Positions 1-5,958 are shown, numbered from the stretch's first letter. The stretch: 11,768 bases of DNA from CAZESH01 sp964514665 (GCA_964514665.1 CAZESH010000116.1:1-11768); one strand, 5' to 3'. Translations and numbers: made by a program. Notes: generated from the sequence alone by a model not told the origin.

Positions 1-61
1 TCTGTTCGTCTATCGAATTATCGTTCAACCAGGCTTGGAAAATGTCCTTGGCCTGCCGCAT
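1..61 (-). CDS. N-terminus of a downstream gene, possibly a phospho-sugar mutase (partial)
   Basis: An ATG at 61 opens a frame that stays open to the window edge and gives 20 residues beginning MRQAKDIFQAWLND. A good ribosome binding site (AAAGGAG) lies about 10 nt upstream, inside the end of fabZ, and only 3 nt separate the fabZ stop codon from this ATG, so the two genes are almost certainly co-transcribed and probably translationally coupled. The short stretch, with a W-L-N-D motif followed by an acidic segment, resembles the N-terminus of alpha-phosphoglucomutase/phosphomannomutase family proteins in Paenibacillaceae. That is recall from a very short sequence and is weak evidence. That a coding region begins here is fairly well supported; the product is a guess. 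Confidence 0.5.
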   Translation of the reverse strand, partial: MRQAKDIFQAWLNDNSIDEQ

Positions 62-64
62 CAA

Positions 65-496
65 TTATTCACTCCTTTCAACAAGCGCAAACATGATAAT
101 GCCTTCCGCAACGACTTTTCCGTCTACGGTTGCGACTGCTTTGCCTTTGCCTATCGGGCCTTTAAGGCGAATGATCTCAACCTCCAGACGAAGGGTATCC
201 CCCGGAAAAACCTGCCCGCGGAAACGGAATTCATCGATGCCTGCAAAAAAACCGAGTTTCCCGCGATTCTCCTCTACCTTAAGTATCGCCACCGTGCCAA
301 CCTGAGCCAGCGCCTCTACAATCAGGACGCCGGGCATAACCGGATATCCGGGAAAATGACCGCTGAAAAACGGTTCGTTCATCGTAACATTTTTGATCCC
401 TACCGCGCGCTTGCCTTCTTCCACCTCAAGAATCTTGTCGATCAGTAAAAAAGGCGGGCGATGCGGAATCAATTCCATAATTTGTTTGATATCCAT
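65..496 (-). CDS. fabZ: 3-hydroxyacyl-[acyl-carrier-protein] dehydratase FabZ
   Basis: FabZ removes water from (3R)-hydroxyacyl-ACP to give trans-2-enoyl-ACP in each cycle of type II fatty acid synthesis in the cytoplasm. The 143-residue product has the normal family length. It opens with MDIKQIMELIPHRPPFLLID, the usual FabZ N-terminus, and carries the hot-dog-fold active site H47-F-P-G-x-P-x-M-P-G with the partner acid E61 in VEALAQ. The ATG at 496 has a textbook ribosome binding site (GAAAGGAG) 7 nt upstream. The gene follows a probable terminator (554-590), so it should have its own promoter in the roughly 55 bp between, although I see no convincing one. No FapR-like inverted repeat was found. 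The downstream partial gene starts 3 nt after its stop. The neighbouring phosphatidyltransferase suggests a lipid-synthesis grouping, and fabZ after flhP is also the B. subtilis order (ywpB). Confidence 0.97.
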   Translation of the reverse strand: MDIKQIMELIPHRPPFLLIDKILEVEEGKRAVGIKNVTMNEPFFSGHFPGYPVMPGVLIVEALAQVGTVAILKVEENRGKLGFFAGIDEFRFRGQVFPGDTLRLEVEIIRLKGPIGKGKAVATVDGKVVAEGIIMFALVERSE

Positions 497-553
497 TTAT
501 AATCTCCTTTCCAAACGTATTCGTGTGAATAAAAACGTGAAAAATACTTACAC

Positions 554-590
554 TAAAAAAGTCCCTTCAACATCTGCAGGTGTGAAGGTT
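554..590 (-). terminator. Rho-independent terminator after the phosphatidyltransferase gene
   Basis: On the minus strand CCTTCA (583-588) pairs with TGAAGG (564-569) around a partly paired loop and is followed by GGACTTTTTT (T-run 555-560). It sits about 60 bp past the phosphatidyltransferase stop and would separate it from fabZ. The stem is moderate, so termination may be partial. Confidence 0.6.
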
Positions 591-646
591 GATATAAGGG
601 AGCATACTTGCACGGAACTTCGGTTCTTGTAAATATGCTCTTTTTC

Positions 647-1171
647 CTATCCGTTTTGGTTCGCCCTCTTATCGTTCAAAACGCGGAATTCAACTATATA
701 TACGATGGATGTCAAAAACGAGAAGAAGATCACAAACCACAAGTAACGGATAGCAAATTCCAAGCGATACACGATAAACAAAATGGCCAGATAGTATAAT
801 ACGGTCGTCAGCTTGCCCAACACATTGGCCGGCACTGTCTTTTTGCCGCGAAAATGAAAGATTGCCGAGCCAGCGATCATGCCGGCATCGCGAATGAACA
901 TGGCCGCTGCAGCCTGCCAGGGAATCATTTCTGTAAACAGCAGCGACAAGATCACCGCCAACATCATCGATTTGTCAGCAAGCGGATCAAGCATGGCTCC
1001 CATTTGGGTGACCAGCCCTCTCGATCTGGCAATATAGCCGTCCAATATATCGGTAGCGCCTGCAAGAAGCACGATCATCAAGGCCGGCTTGAGATAACCT
1101 TGACTAAACACCATGATGTATAGGGGAATTAAAGCAAATCTGCACAGTGTCAGCAAATTGGGCAAGTTCAT
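647..1171 (-). CDS. CDP-alcohol phosphatidyltransferase family protein (PgsA-like)
   Basis: This integral membrane enzyme transfers a phosphatidyl group from CDP-diacylglycerol to an alcohol. The family signature D-x2-D-G-x2-A-R-x8-G-x3-D-x3-D is complete at residues 41-66 (D41, D44, G45, A48, R49, G58, D62, D66), so the metal and nucleotide site is intact. The rest is strongly hydrophobic with about five or six membrane helices and a short basic tail (DKRANQNG). I place the start at ATG 1171 (174 residues) because AAAGGGGGG lies 9 nt upstream, and the N-terminus MNLPNLLTLCRF is typical of PgsA. An in-frame ATG at 1201 has no ribosome binding site and would put coding sequence next to the candidate promoter at 1204-1232. 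The likely reaction is phosphatidylglycerophosphate synthesis, but the acceptor cannot be read from sequence, and genomes often carry several such paralogues, including cardiolipin-synthase types. It appears to be a single-gene unit between two terminators. Confidence 0.88.
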   Translation of the reverse strand: MNLPNLLTLCRFALIPLYIMVFSQGYLKPALMIVLLAGATDILDGYIARSRGLVTQMGAMLDPLADKSMMLAVILSLLFTEMIPWQAAAAMFIRDAGMIAGSAIFHFRGKKTVPANVLGKLTTVLYYLAILFIVYRLEFAIRYLWFVIFFSFLTSIVYIVEFRVLNDKRANQNG

Positions 1172-1203
1172 ACCCGCTCGCCCCCCTTTAAGATTTCTCA
1201 TAC

Positions 1204-1232
1204 ATTATACATTGTCGGAAATAAAAATTAAA
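1204..1232 (-). promoter_or_regulatory. Candidate sigma-A promoter for the phosphatidyltransferase gene
   Basis: A perfect TATAAT -10 element (1204-1209, minus strand) lies 33 bp upstream of the ATG at 1171. The best -35 at 17-bp spacing is only TTTAAT (1227-1232), and it overlaps the T-tract of the preceding terminator. A new promoter is expected here because the upstream operon terminates just before it. Confidence 0.4.
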
Positions 1233-1254
1233 CTCCTTCCCGGGTGGAAGGAGT
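1218..1254 (-). terminator. Rho-independent terminator of the flhO-flhP-EpuA-like operon
   Basis: ACTCCTTCC (minus strand, 1246-1254) pairs perfectly over 9 bp with GGAAGGAGT (1232-1240) around a 5-nt loop, followed by TTAATTTTTATTT. It begins about 20 bp after the stop codon at 1275 and ends the flagellar transcription unit. Confidence 0.85.
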
Positions 1255-1274
1255 CAAAATTGGAAATCCTTGTG

Positions 1275-1535
1275 TTATTGGGCAAAAACAAGATCATAAA
1301 GATGTTTCCATGTAGACACGTGAAGCACATCGGAGGCGCTTTGTCCCCCCAAATAGGAATAGCCGATGACTAGTCCGGCATACAAGGCAATCAGACTAAG
1401 TAAAGGAATGGCTATGATTTTGGAAATGTTCAGGGTAAGATTTGCCCAACGAGGCAAAGGCTTTCTCCGCTTCTTCTTGTTTTCCCTTGGCTTTTGATTC
1501 TCTCTTGGCTTTTGATCCTCTCTTGCTTCAGGCAT
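1275..1535 (-). CDS. EpuA-family small membrane protein (often labelled 'DNA-directed RNA polymerase subunit beta')
   Basis: A small protein of 86 residues. The N-terminal third is very polar and basic (repeated PREN-QK units, then KKKRRK). One membrane-spanning helix follows (about residues 38-58, IIAIPLLSLIALYAGLVIGY), and the protein ends in GG-x5-DVLHVSTWKHLYDLVF, which fits the short extracytoplasmic tail of the EpuA family (named from Streptococcus). The widespread 'RNA polymerase beta subunit' label is a naming error and nothing here resembles a polymerase. I prefer ATG 1535 because GGGGAG lies 9 nt upstream. A GTG at 1565, 6 nt after the flhP stop, would add 10 residues and has only a weak AAAGG very close by. 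It is the last gene of the flagellar operon, ahead of a strong terminator. The function of the family is not established to my knowledge. Confidence 0.8.
   Translation of the reverse strand: MPEAREDQKPRENQKPRENKKKRRKPLPRWANLTLNISKIIAIPLLSLIALYAGLVIGYSYLGGQSASDVLHVSTWKHLYDLVFAQ
1484..1526. repeat. 18-bp tandem repeat inside the EpuA-like gene
   Basis: The plus-strand core CTTGGCTTTTGAT recurs with a period of 18 bp (TTGG at 1487 and 1505), and a third, decayed unit starts at 1523. It encodes the repeated six-residue unit around K-P-R-E-N-Q in the basic cytoplasmic tail, in frame, so copy-number change would lengthen or shorten the tail without breaking the gene. Confidence 0.8.
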
Positions 1536-1571
1536 TTCAAACGACTCCCCGCTGCTTTTAAGCACGAGCCT

Positions 1572-2429
1572 TTATCCGCGCAGGTTGTTGGCCAAATTCA
1601 TCAGGGTGTCCGCCGATTGAATGGATCGCGCATTCAATTGGAACTCCCTCTGCACGACCATTAAATCCGTCAGCTCTTCGGTCATATCAACGTTGGATCC
1701 TTCAAGAAAACCCTGTCTGACCGCGACCGGCTGAAGTGTCGGGTCATTGGCGTTGAAATCCACAGGCCTTAATGCATTGTTCAGGTTGTTCGGATCCACG
1801 CTGTATAGGTTATCGCCGAGATTCTGCAACAACTGCGGACGAAGCACGCGCTGTAATTTGATTTGTCCCGCTTCAATCGATTCACCGCTGCTGTTTCCCG
1901 CCTGCTTGGCTGAAACCACCCCTTGGGGGCTTACGGAAACGTCATAGCCTCTGGGAACCGTGATCGGGTTATTATCTATACCCATTACAACATAACCTTG
2001 TGAAGTGGTCAACTGCACCTGATCGGGATTTCCGGCAACAGGAGACAGTTGAAAGGCGCCATTGCGCGTCCAGGCTTTCTGCGCCGCACCGTTTTGATCG
2101 GGCAGGAGCAAGTCCACCTCATACAGCGCATCGCCTTCAATCGCAAGATCCAGTGGATTGCCCGTCATTTTCAAGGCGCCTTCGGACATGTCCAACTGAA
2201 CCGAGCTGACCCTTGAACCCCAGCCACCCGGCAAGCCCAAGCCGGTTTTTCTGCCCGGCTGGAGAAACTGCTGCGGTTGGGCTTTGATCGAATTCAACAA
2301 ATCATCGAAAGAAACCGATTTGCGCTTGAATCCGTCGGTATTCACGTTGGCAATATTCCCCGCCAGCACATCCATCTTTTGCTGCAGTCCCTGCATGGAT
2401 GTCGAGGCAATGATCATGGAAGGGTTCAA
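1572..2429 (-). CDS. flhP: Flagellar hook-basal body rod-type protein FlhP
   Basis: A member of the FlgF/FlgG family of axial rod proteins. In B. subtilis FlhP forms part of the distal rod and is needed for hook assembly. The 285-residue product has the conserved N-terminal segment with GNIANVNTDGFKRK (about residues 24-37), a central FlgG-type beta domain (ending near GDNLYSVDP) and the conserved C-terminal segment GFLEGSNVD...LMVVQREFQLNARSIQ that makes the helical rod core. The start is a TTG at 2429 with GGAGGT 8 nt upstream. An internal ATG at 2417 has no equal ribosome binding site. It follows flhO after 48 bp and precedes the EpuA-like gene. The second, intact FlgF/G paralogue matters because flhO just upstream is frameshifted. 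Assignment as FlhP rather than FlgG rests on the mbl-flhO-flhP order, which is the B. subtilis order. Confidence 0.9.
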   Translation of the reverse strand: MNPSMIIASTSMQGLQQKMDVLAGNIANVNTDGFKRKSVSFDDLLNSIKAQPQQFLQPGRKTGLGLPGGWGSRVSSVQLDMSEGALKMTGNPLDLAIEGDALYEVDLLLPDQNGAAQKAWTRNGAFQLSPVAGNPDQVQLTTSQGYVVMGIDNNPITVPRGYDVSVSPQGVVSAKQAGNSSGESIEAGQIKLQRVLRPQLLQNLGDNLYSVDPNNLNNALRPVDFNANDPTLQPVAVRQGFLEGSNVDMTEELTDLMVVQREFQLNARSIQSADTLMNLANNLRG

Positions 2430-2477
2430 GCGGATCTACCTCCATCTTTTTCTGTATTCATTCTTGTTCTGTTTTCC

Positions 2478-3381
2478 TTATACTCGGCCTATCTCATTAA
2501 CAGCCTTTTCGAGGCTGCGATCATAATATTGAATCACCTTTTGGTTGGCTTCATAAGCCCGCATCGCCGTCATCAAATCAACCGTCGATTGCGTCGGATC
2601 CACATTGGAGCGTTCAATAAAGCCCTGCTTGACGGAAATATACGCAGGATCAACAGGAGCCGGCGGATTCTTCGATTGGGCAGGGTTCAATACATACCCC
2701 GTTGCCTTGTGGAATCAATTGATTCGGATTATCGATTTGCGACAGAAACAGCTTCACATCGTTGCCGTTGGCATCTTGAATCAGCTGTCCGTTCGACGGA
2801 TCCGCAAAGCTTCCGTCCGGAAGCACCTTGATGTCCCCTATCTGCCTGTCCATTACAATCGGCTGCCCGTTCACTCCAAGCACCCGATAGCCTGATGAGG
2901 TGACCAGATATCCTGCTTGATTCACTTGAAAGGAACCGTTGCGCGTATATTTGATTTCCTGGGGGTTGGCTTCCGAAGCCACGGTGAAAAATGCCTGCGG
3001 CTGATAAATCACCGTCCCCTGCGGAGTCACGAACTGCCCTTTTTCGTCAAACGGAATATTGTTTTGCTGGTTATCTTGAACTTGAATATTGGAGACGATG
3101 GCGAAATCCGTAGGGTTCTTCGTTTCCTGCATATCCCCTTGAGAAAATCCGATCACATTTTCTTCGGCAAAAACGCCGTTCTGAATGCGGCCGATTGGCT
3201 TCGGCGGCTCGCCTGCTCCCCCGTTTATCAGGTAAAGCATCATTTCCGGAAACGATCTAAACTGCGTATTGCCCTGCTTAAAGCCCGGCGTGTTCAGGTT
3301 GGCGATATTATTGGTGATGGTATCGTGTTTTCTTTGCTCGGCTATCATGCCTGCAGCTGCGGTATACAAGCCACGAATCAA
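2478..3381 (-). pseudogene. flhO: Flagellar hook-basal body rod-type protein FlhO, frameshifted near its 3' end
   Basis: The N-terminal part (3381-2650, 243 residues in the first frame) starts MIRGLYTAAAGM with NNIANLNTPGFK at about 24-35 and runs through the FlgF/G-type core. Homology leaves that frame after N-P-N-Q-L-I-P-Q-G-N-G-V, and the real C-terminus (NPAQSKNPPAPVDP... GFIERSNVDPTQ...YEANQKV) continues in the next frame from about 2690 to the stop at 2478. Losing one AT dinucleotide (CATATAC to CATAC near 2692-2697), or gaining one base in the CCCC run at 2697-2700, would explain it. The AT loss fits better, because it restores GNGVYVLNP, matching GDNLYSVDP of FlhP residue for residue. 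The repaired protein is about 301 residues. As read, the product lacks the C-terminal rod helix and should not assemble. The start is TTG at 3381, with AGGAG about 10 nt upstream, fixed by the family motif. Sequence error remains possible. Confidence 0.88.
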
Positions 3382-3416
3382 TGTCCTTCATCTCCTGGGA
3401 GAAGCTTTTTATATCA

Positions 3417-3443
3417 TTATCGGCAAAGCCGGAATCATCTTGA
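3417..3443 (-). promoter_or_regulatory. Predicted sigma-D (flagellar sigma) promoter for flhO-flhP
   Basis: On the minus strand GCCGATAA (3417-3424) matches the sigma-D -10 consensus GCCGATAT at 7 of 8 bases. TCAA (3440-3443) matches the -35 core TAAA at 3 of 4, with a 15-bp spacer as in the consensus. It lies in the 70-bp gap after mbl, about 36 bp before the flhO start, and no terminator follows mbl. Flagellar genes should therefore be expressed both by read-through from mbl and by sigma-D. Confidence 0.65.
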
Positions 3444-3451
3444 ATAGCAAA

Positions 3452-4447
3452 TTAAATTTTCCTCTTCACAACTTTATCCAGGTTGTCCAACATGATGCCG
3501 GTACCCTTGACTACACAGTGCATCGGATCCTCGGCAATCAGTACGGGAACCTTCAACTCTTCAGCCATCAATTGATCCAATCCGTTCAACAGCGCACCGC
3601 CGCCTGTCAAAATCACGCCGCGGTCAATGATATCGGCGGAAAGCTCTGGAGGCGTTCTTTCCAATACCGTTTTGGCCGAAGTGATAATATTGGCAACCGG
3701 ATCCCATAAAGCTTCCCGGATTTCATCGGAATAAATGGAAACCGTAAGCGGAAGACCGGTGACCATATCCCTTCCGCGGATATCGATTTCCTCATGTCTT
3801 CCTTCATATACGGTTCCTATGCGAATTTTTATATCCTCGGAGGTCCTTTCTCCGATCAGCAGTTTGTATTTATTTTTAATGTATTTCATGATCGCCGCAT
3901 CGAATTTGTCACCGGCAATTTTAATCGAAGAGGAAGTGACTATGTCGCCCATGGACAAAACAGCCACATCCGTTGTTCCGCCTCCGATATCTACCACCAT
4001 GTTGCCGCTCGGCTGAAAAATATCCATGCCGGCTCCGATTGCAGCCACTTTCGGCTCTTCCTCCATGAAAACTTCCTTGGCACCGCTTTTTTCTGCTGCT
4101 TCGCGAATCGCCTTTTGTTCCACCGATGTAATGTTGGTCGGTGCGCAGATTAAAATTCTGGGGCGGCTGTACCATTGTTTTCCGCCCACTTTGGTGATAA
4201 AGTGCTTAAGCATCATTTCCGTAATCTCGAAATCTGCGATCACGCCATCCTTAAGCGGTCTGATCGCAATAATATTCCCGGGAGTACGTCCGACCATCCG
4301 GCGCGCTTCCTCACCGACAGCCAATACTCGCTTCGTGTCGTTCTCGATCGCAACGACCGACGGTTCATCCAATACCACGCCGCGTCCCTTCACGTGAATC
4401 AATACATTGGCTGTTCCCAAGTCTATGCCGATATCTTTTCCAAGCAT
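3452..4447 (-). CDS. mbl: Rod-shape determining protein Mbl (MreB-like actin)
   Basis: Mbl is a bacterial actin that forms short membrane-bound filaments and directs the elongation wall-synthesis machinery along the cylinder. The 331-residue product is close to the B. subtilis length and very similar to it. Actin-ATPase motifs are in order: phosphate-1 loop IGIDLGTANVLIHVK (6-20), phosphate-2 loop VVDIGGGTTDVAV (151-163), and adenosine motif GVILTGGGALLNG (277-289), with EEARRMVGRTPGNI at 46-59. Position next to spoIIID, and the VLIHVKGRG and IFQPSGNMVVD segments, favour Mbl over MreB, which normally sits with mreC and mreD. The ATG at 4447 has GGGAGG 9 nt upstream. The 159-bp leader contains a weak sigma-A-like pair (TTGAAA 4570-4575, AATTAT 4547-4552) and one arm of an inverted repeat that overlaps the ribosome binding site. 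Confidence 0.97.
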   Translation of the reverse strand: MLGKDIGIDLGTANVLIHVKGRGVVLDEPSVVAIENDTKRVLAVGEEARRMVGRTPGNIIAIRPLKDGVIADFEITEMMLKHFITKVGGKQWYSRPRILICAPTNITSVEQKAIREAAEKSGAKEVFMEEEPKVAAIGAGMDIFQPSGNMVVDIGGGTTDVAVLSMGDIVTSSSIKIAGDKFDAAIMKYIKNKYKLLIGERTSEDIKIRIGTVYEGRHEEIDIRGRDMVTGLPLTVSIYSDEIREALWDPVANIITSAKTVLERTPPELSADIIDRGVILTGGGALLNGLDQLMAEELKVPVLIAEDPMHCVVKGTGIMLDNLDKVVKRKI

Positions 4448-4459
4448 ATGAACCGTTCC

Positions 4460-4594
4460 TCCCGAACAATGAGACCAACAAAAAGTGCGATTGGTTCAAT
4501 CATCTCAAGTTATATTTTACAAATATACTTTTCGATACAGAACCCCATAATTCCTCTTATTTCTACATTTTTCAACTAGATTTTTTGTTCGGGA
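4460..4594 (-). repeat. 9-bp inverted repeat spanning the spoIIID-mbl gap, one arm over the mbl ribosome binding site
   Basis: TCCCGAACA at 4460-4468 and its exact complement TGTTCGGGA at 4586-4594 bracket the intergenic region, 117 nt apart. In mRNA the proximal arm covers the GGGA of the mbl GGGAGG ribosome binding site. The distal arm starts 12 nt past the spoIIID stop. Identity is exact; any role is inference. Confidence 0.5.
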
Positions 4595-4606
4595 TGGCTG
4601 CGCTTT

Positions 4607-4897
4607 TCACGATTGGGCGGAAACCAAACTGGACTCAAGCGGCTTTTGTTTCTTCTTTTTATATTTGATTTTGGTGGCTTCCCCTCCCCTTAAATGCCGA
4701 ATCGATTTGTGATATTCAAGGATGGTTTTTACTTGATTGGCCAATTCCGGATTGATTTCGGGCAGTCTTTCCGTCAAGTCTTTGTGCACCGTGCTTTTGG
4801 AAACGCCAAATTCCTTTGCTATTGTGCGAACCGTATGCTTTGTTTCAACGATGCAGCGACCGATTTTTATGGTTCGCTCTTTGATGTAATCGTGCAC
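4607..4897 (-). CDS. spoIIID: Sporulation transcription factor SpoIIID
   Basis: SpoIIID is a small DNA-binding regulator of the mother-cell compartment. It activates or represses many sigma-E genes and prepares the switch to sigma-K. The product is 96 residues from the GTG at 4897 (B. subtilis about 93). This start is chosen because GGGAGG lies 8 nt upstream and the family N-terminus is M-H-D-Y-I-K-E-R. A longer ATG frame from 4933 would add 12 residues lying between the candidate -10 box and the ribosome binding site. The helix-turn-helix is at about 23-42 (VRTIAKEFGVSKSTVHKDL), followed by TERLPEINP and the conserved YHKSIRHLRGGEATK. The basic C-terminal helix (KYKKKKQK), which contacts DNA in the known structure, is present. 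Only the last dozen residues differ from Bacillus. No terminator is evident before mbl, so read-through into mbl is plausible, as is autoregulation. Confidence 0.97.
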   Translation of the reverse strand: MHDYIKERTIKIGRCIVETKHTVRTIAKEFGVSKSTVHKDLTERLPEINPELANQVKTILEYHKSIRHLRGGEATKIKYKKKKQKPLESSLVSAQS

Positions 4898-4931
4898 GCC
4901 CCTCGCCTCCCTACTCGAGATAGTTTGGTAC

Positions 4932-4959
4932 ATTATATGAGGGGAGAACCTATATATTC
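4932..4959 (-). promoter_or_regulatory. Candidate sigma-E promoter of spoIIID
   Basis: On the minus strand CATATAAT (4932-4939) is close to the sigma-E -10 element CATACAAT, and GAATATAT (4952-4959) resembles its -35 element (G-m-ATATTT type). The 12-bp gap is slightly shorter than the usual 14-15. CATATAAT also contains TATAAT. It lies 35 bp upstream of the GTG start, and spoIIID is sigma-E dependent in B. subtilis. Confidence 0.45.
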
Positions 4960-5061
4960 TTTGTTTCCGAGCATGACAAGCTTAATTTCTCGCTTTTTCT
5001 TTGTTGTACATGCTTTTTTCGGCTTTTTTCTGATTGCACGTGAATCGGTTTGGGCCAAAAG

Positions 5062-5088
5062 AAAAAGGAGGGCAGCGCCCTCCTTTTT
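5062..5088 (-). terminator. Strong terminator after spoIIQ (symmetric, could act on both strands)
   Basis: A perfect 12-bp stem, AAAAAGGAGGGC (5062-5073) with GCCCTCCTTTTT (5077-5088), around a 3-nt loop. On the minus strand it is followed by TTTTTCTTTT. It begins 28 bp after the spoIIQ stop and insulates spoIIID from it. Confidence 0.93.
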
Positions 5089-5115
5089 CCTAATTGTATT
5101 CTGTGCGAGTTTTTT

Positions 5116-5880
5116 TTATTTGTTGACTGCGATCCATTTTTCCGGATTGACCGGCTTGTCATTTTGCAGAATTTCAAAGTGCAAATGTACACCCTGCGCC
5201 TTTTCCAGCTCGTTGCGACCGGCCTTGGCGATCACATCGCCTTGTTTGATTTGGTCGCCTTCGGCCACCGATACTTCGGTCAAGCTTTGATACACGGTTT
5301 TTAACCCGTTGTCATGTGTGATCTCGACAACATTGCCGACCAGCGGCAAATTGGCTACCCGGGTGACTTTCCCGCTCATCGCCGCGACGACATCAAAGAT
5401 TTTGCCGTCCTGCTGCGATAACGAGATGCCCGTGCTTGGCATAAACGAATTGTTGTACTCCAGCATGGCCGACTGACGCTGCTCGCTGCTTGCCTCATTG
5501 TCATAGAACGGCATGACTACCTCGACAGCTTTTCGATCGGTTACGGGCCATTTCATGGTTTCCGCCTTGGCATTTACGCTCAATGCATTGTCAGGCTGTT
5601 TTCCTGAAGAATCCACTGTTCCCGTCTGGCCTTGGTTCTGCGTGACATTGACTTTTTCTCCGGCTGTGGTCGGCGCCTTGTTACCGGCATCCTGATAGAC
5701 CCACATCAAGGTTAGTATAATTGCTGCCGCTGCCATGTACACTGCCGGAAAAGCCCACTTCCTCGACAGAATCTTTCTTATTCCGGTAGCAGATGCGGGG
5801 ATCGCTTCTTTTGCAGATTTAGAAGGTTCGCCCTGTACCGGAACGTCTTTGACTTCCTTGTTTACTTTGTTATCATTCAT
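5116..5880 (-). CDS. spoIIQ: Forespore engulfment protein SpoIIQ (degenerate LytM/M23 peptidase fold)
   Basis: SpoIIQ is made in the forespore, spans its inner membrane and pairs across the intermembrane space with mother-cell SpoIIIAH to form the feeding channel and help engulfment. The 254-residue product has a basic N-terminal tail, one membrane helix (about 42-62), a low-complexity linker and a C-terminal LytM domain (about 148-254). The second metal motif is intact (H232-L-H234-F-E). The first is replaced: the usual H-T-G-x-D reads S149-T-G-I-S153, so it should not be an active zinc peptidase, as in Bacillus SpoIIQ. The start is ATG 5880, with GAGGTGAT 7 nt upstream. An in-frame ATG at 5904 is excluded because it lies inside the -10 box of the predicted sigma-F promoter. 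It sits 78 bp after spoIID and ends at a strong terminator. The name relies on synteny between spoIID and spoIIID plus the degenerate motif. Confidence 0.92.
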   Translation of the reverse strand: MNDNKVNKEVKDVPVQGEPSKSAKEAIPASATGIRKILSRKWAFPAVYMAAAAIILTLMWVYQDAGNKAPTTAGEKVNVTQNQGQTGTVDSSGKQPDNALSVNAKAETMKWPVTDRKAVEVVMPFYDNEASSEQRQSAMLEYNNSFMPSTGISLSQQDGKIFDVVAAMSGKVTRVANLPLVGNVVEITHDNGLKTVYQSLTEVSVAEGDQIKQGDVIAKAGRNELEKAQGVHLHFEILQNDKPVNPEKWIAVNK

Positions 5881-5902
5881 AGTTCCTATCACCTCAGTAA
5901 CC

Positions 5903-5930
5903 ATTGTTACCAGAAGTGATTCTTTTATAC
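5903..5930 (-). promoter_or_regulatory. Predicted sigma-F (forespore) promoter of spoIIQ
   Basis: On the minus strand GTATA (5926-5930) and GGTAACAAT (5903-5911), 14 bp apart, match the sigma-F pattern G-y-A-T-A then GG-nn-A-n-A-n-T. Transcription would start near 5896, right at the GAGGTGAT ribosome binding site (5888-5895), leaving a leader of only about 16 nt. It supports the start at 5880 and forespore expression. Confidence 0.7.
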
Positions 5931-5958
5931 CTTATCAGATCTTATGATTTAAAAGTTT

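Noticed and set aside
608..640. Stem GAGCATA/TATGCTC with an inner GAAC-CGAA-GTTC hairpin after the phosphatidyltransferase stop
   Set aside because: No T-run follows on the minus strand, and the better terminator is at 554-590. It may be a stabilising 3' structure, but there is no support for more.
2277..2831. Plus-strand open frames across flhO and flhP
   Set aside because: They are antisense shadows of conserved flagellar genes, without a ribosome binding site or family features.
3420..3435. CGGC-TTT-GCCG mini-hairpin after mbl as a terminator
   Set aside because: Only a 4-bp stem with no adjacent T-run; it coincides with the sigma-D -10 element, which explains the bases better.
4950..5192. 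80-codon minus-strand frame between spoIIQ and spoIIID
   Set aside because: It overlaps the end of spoIIQ out of frame and runs through the strong terminator hairpin; no ribosome binding site or homology.
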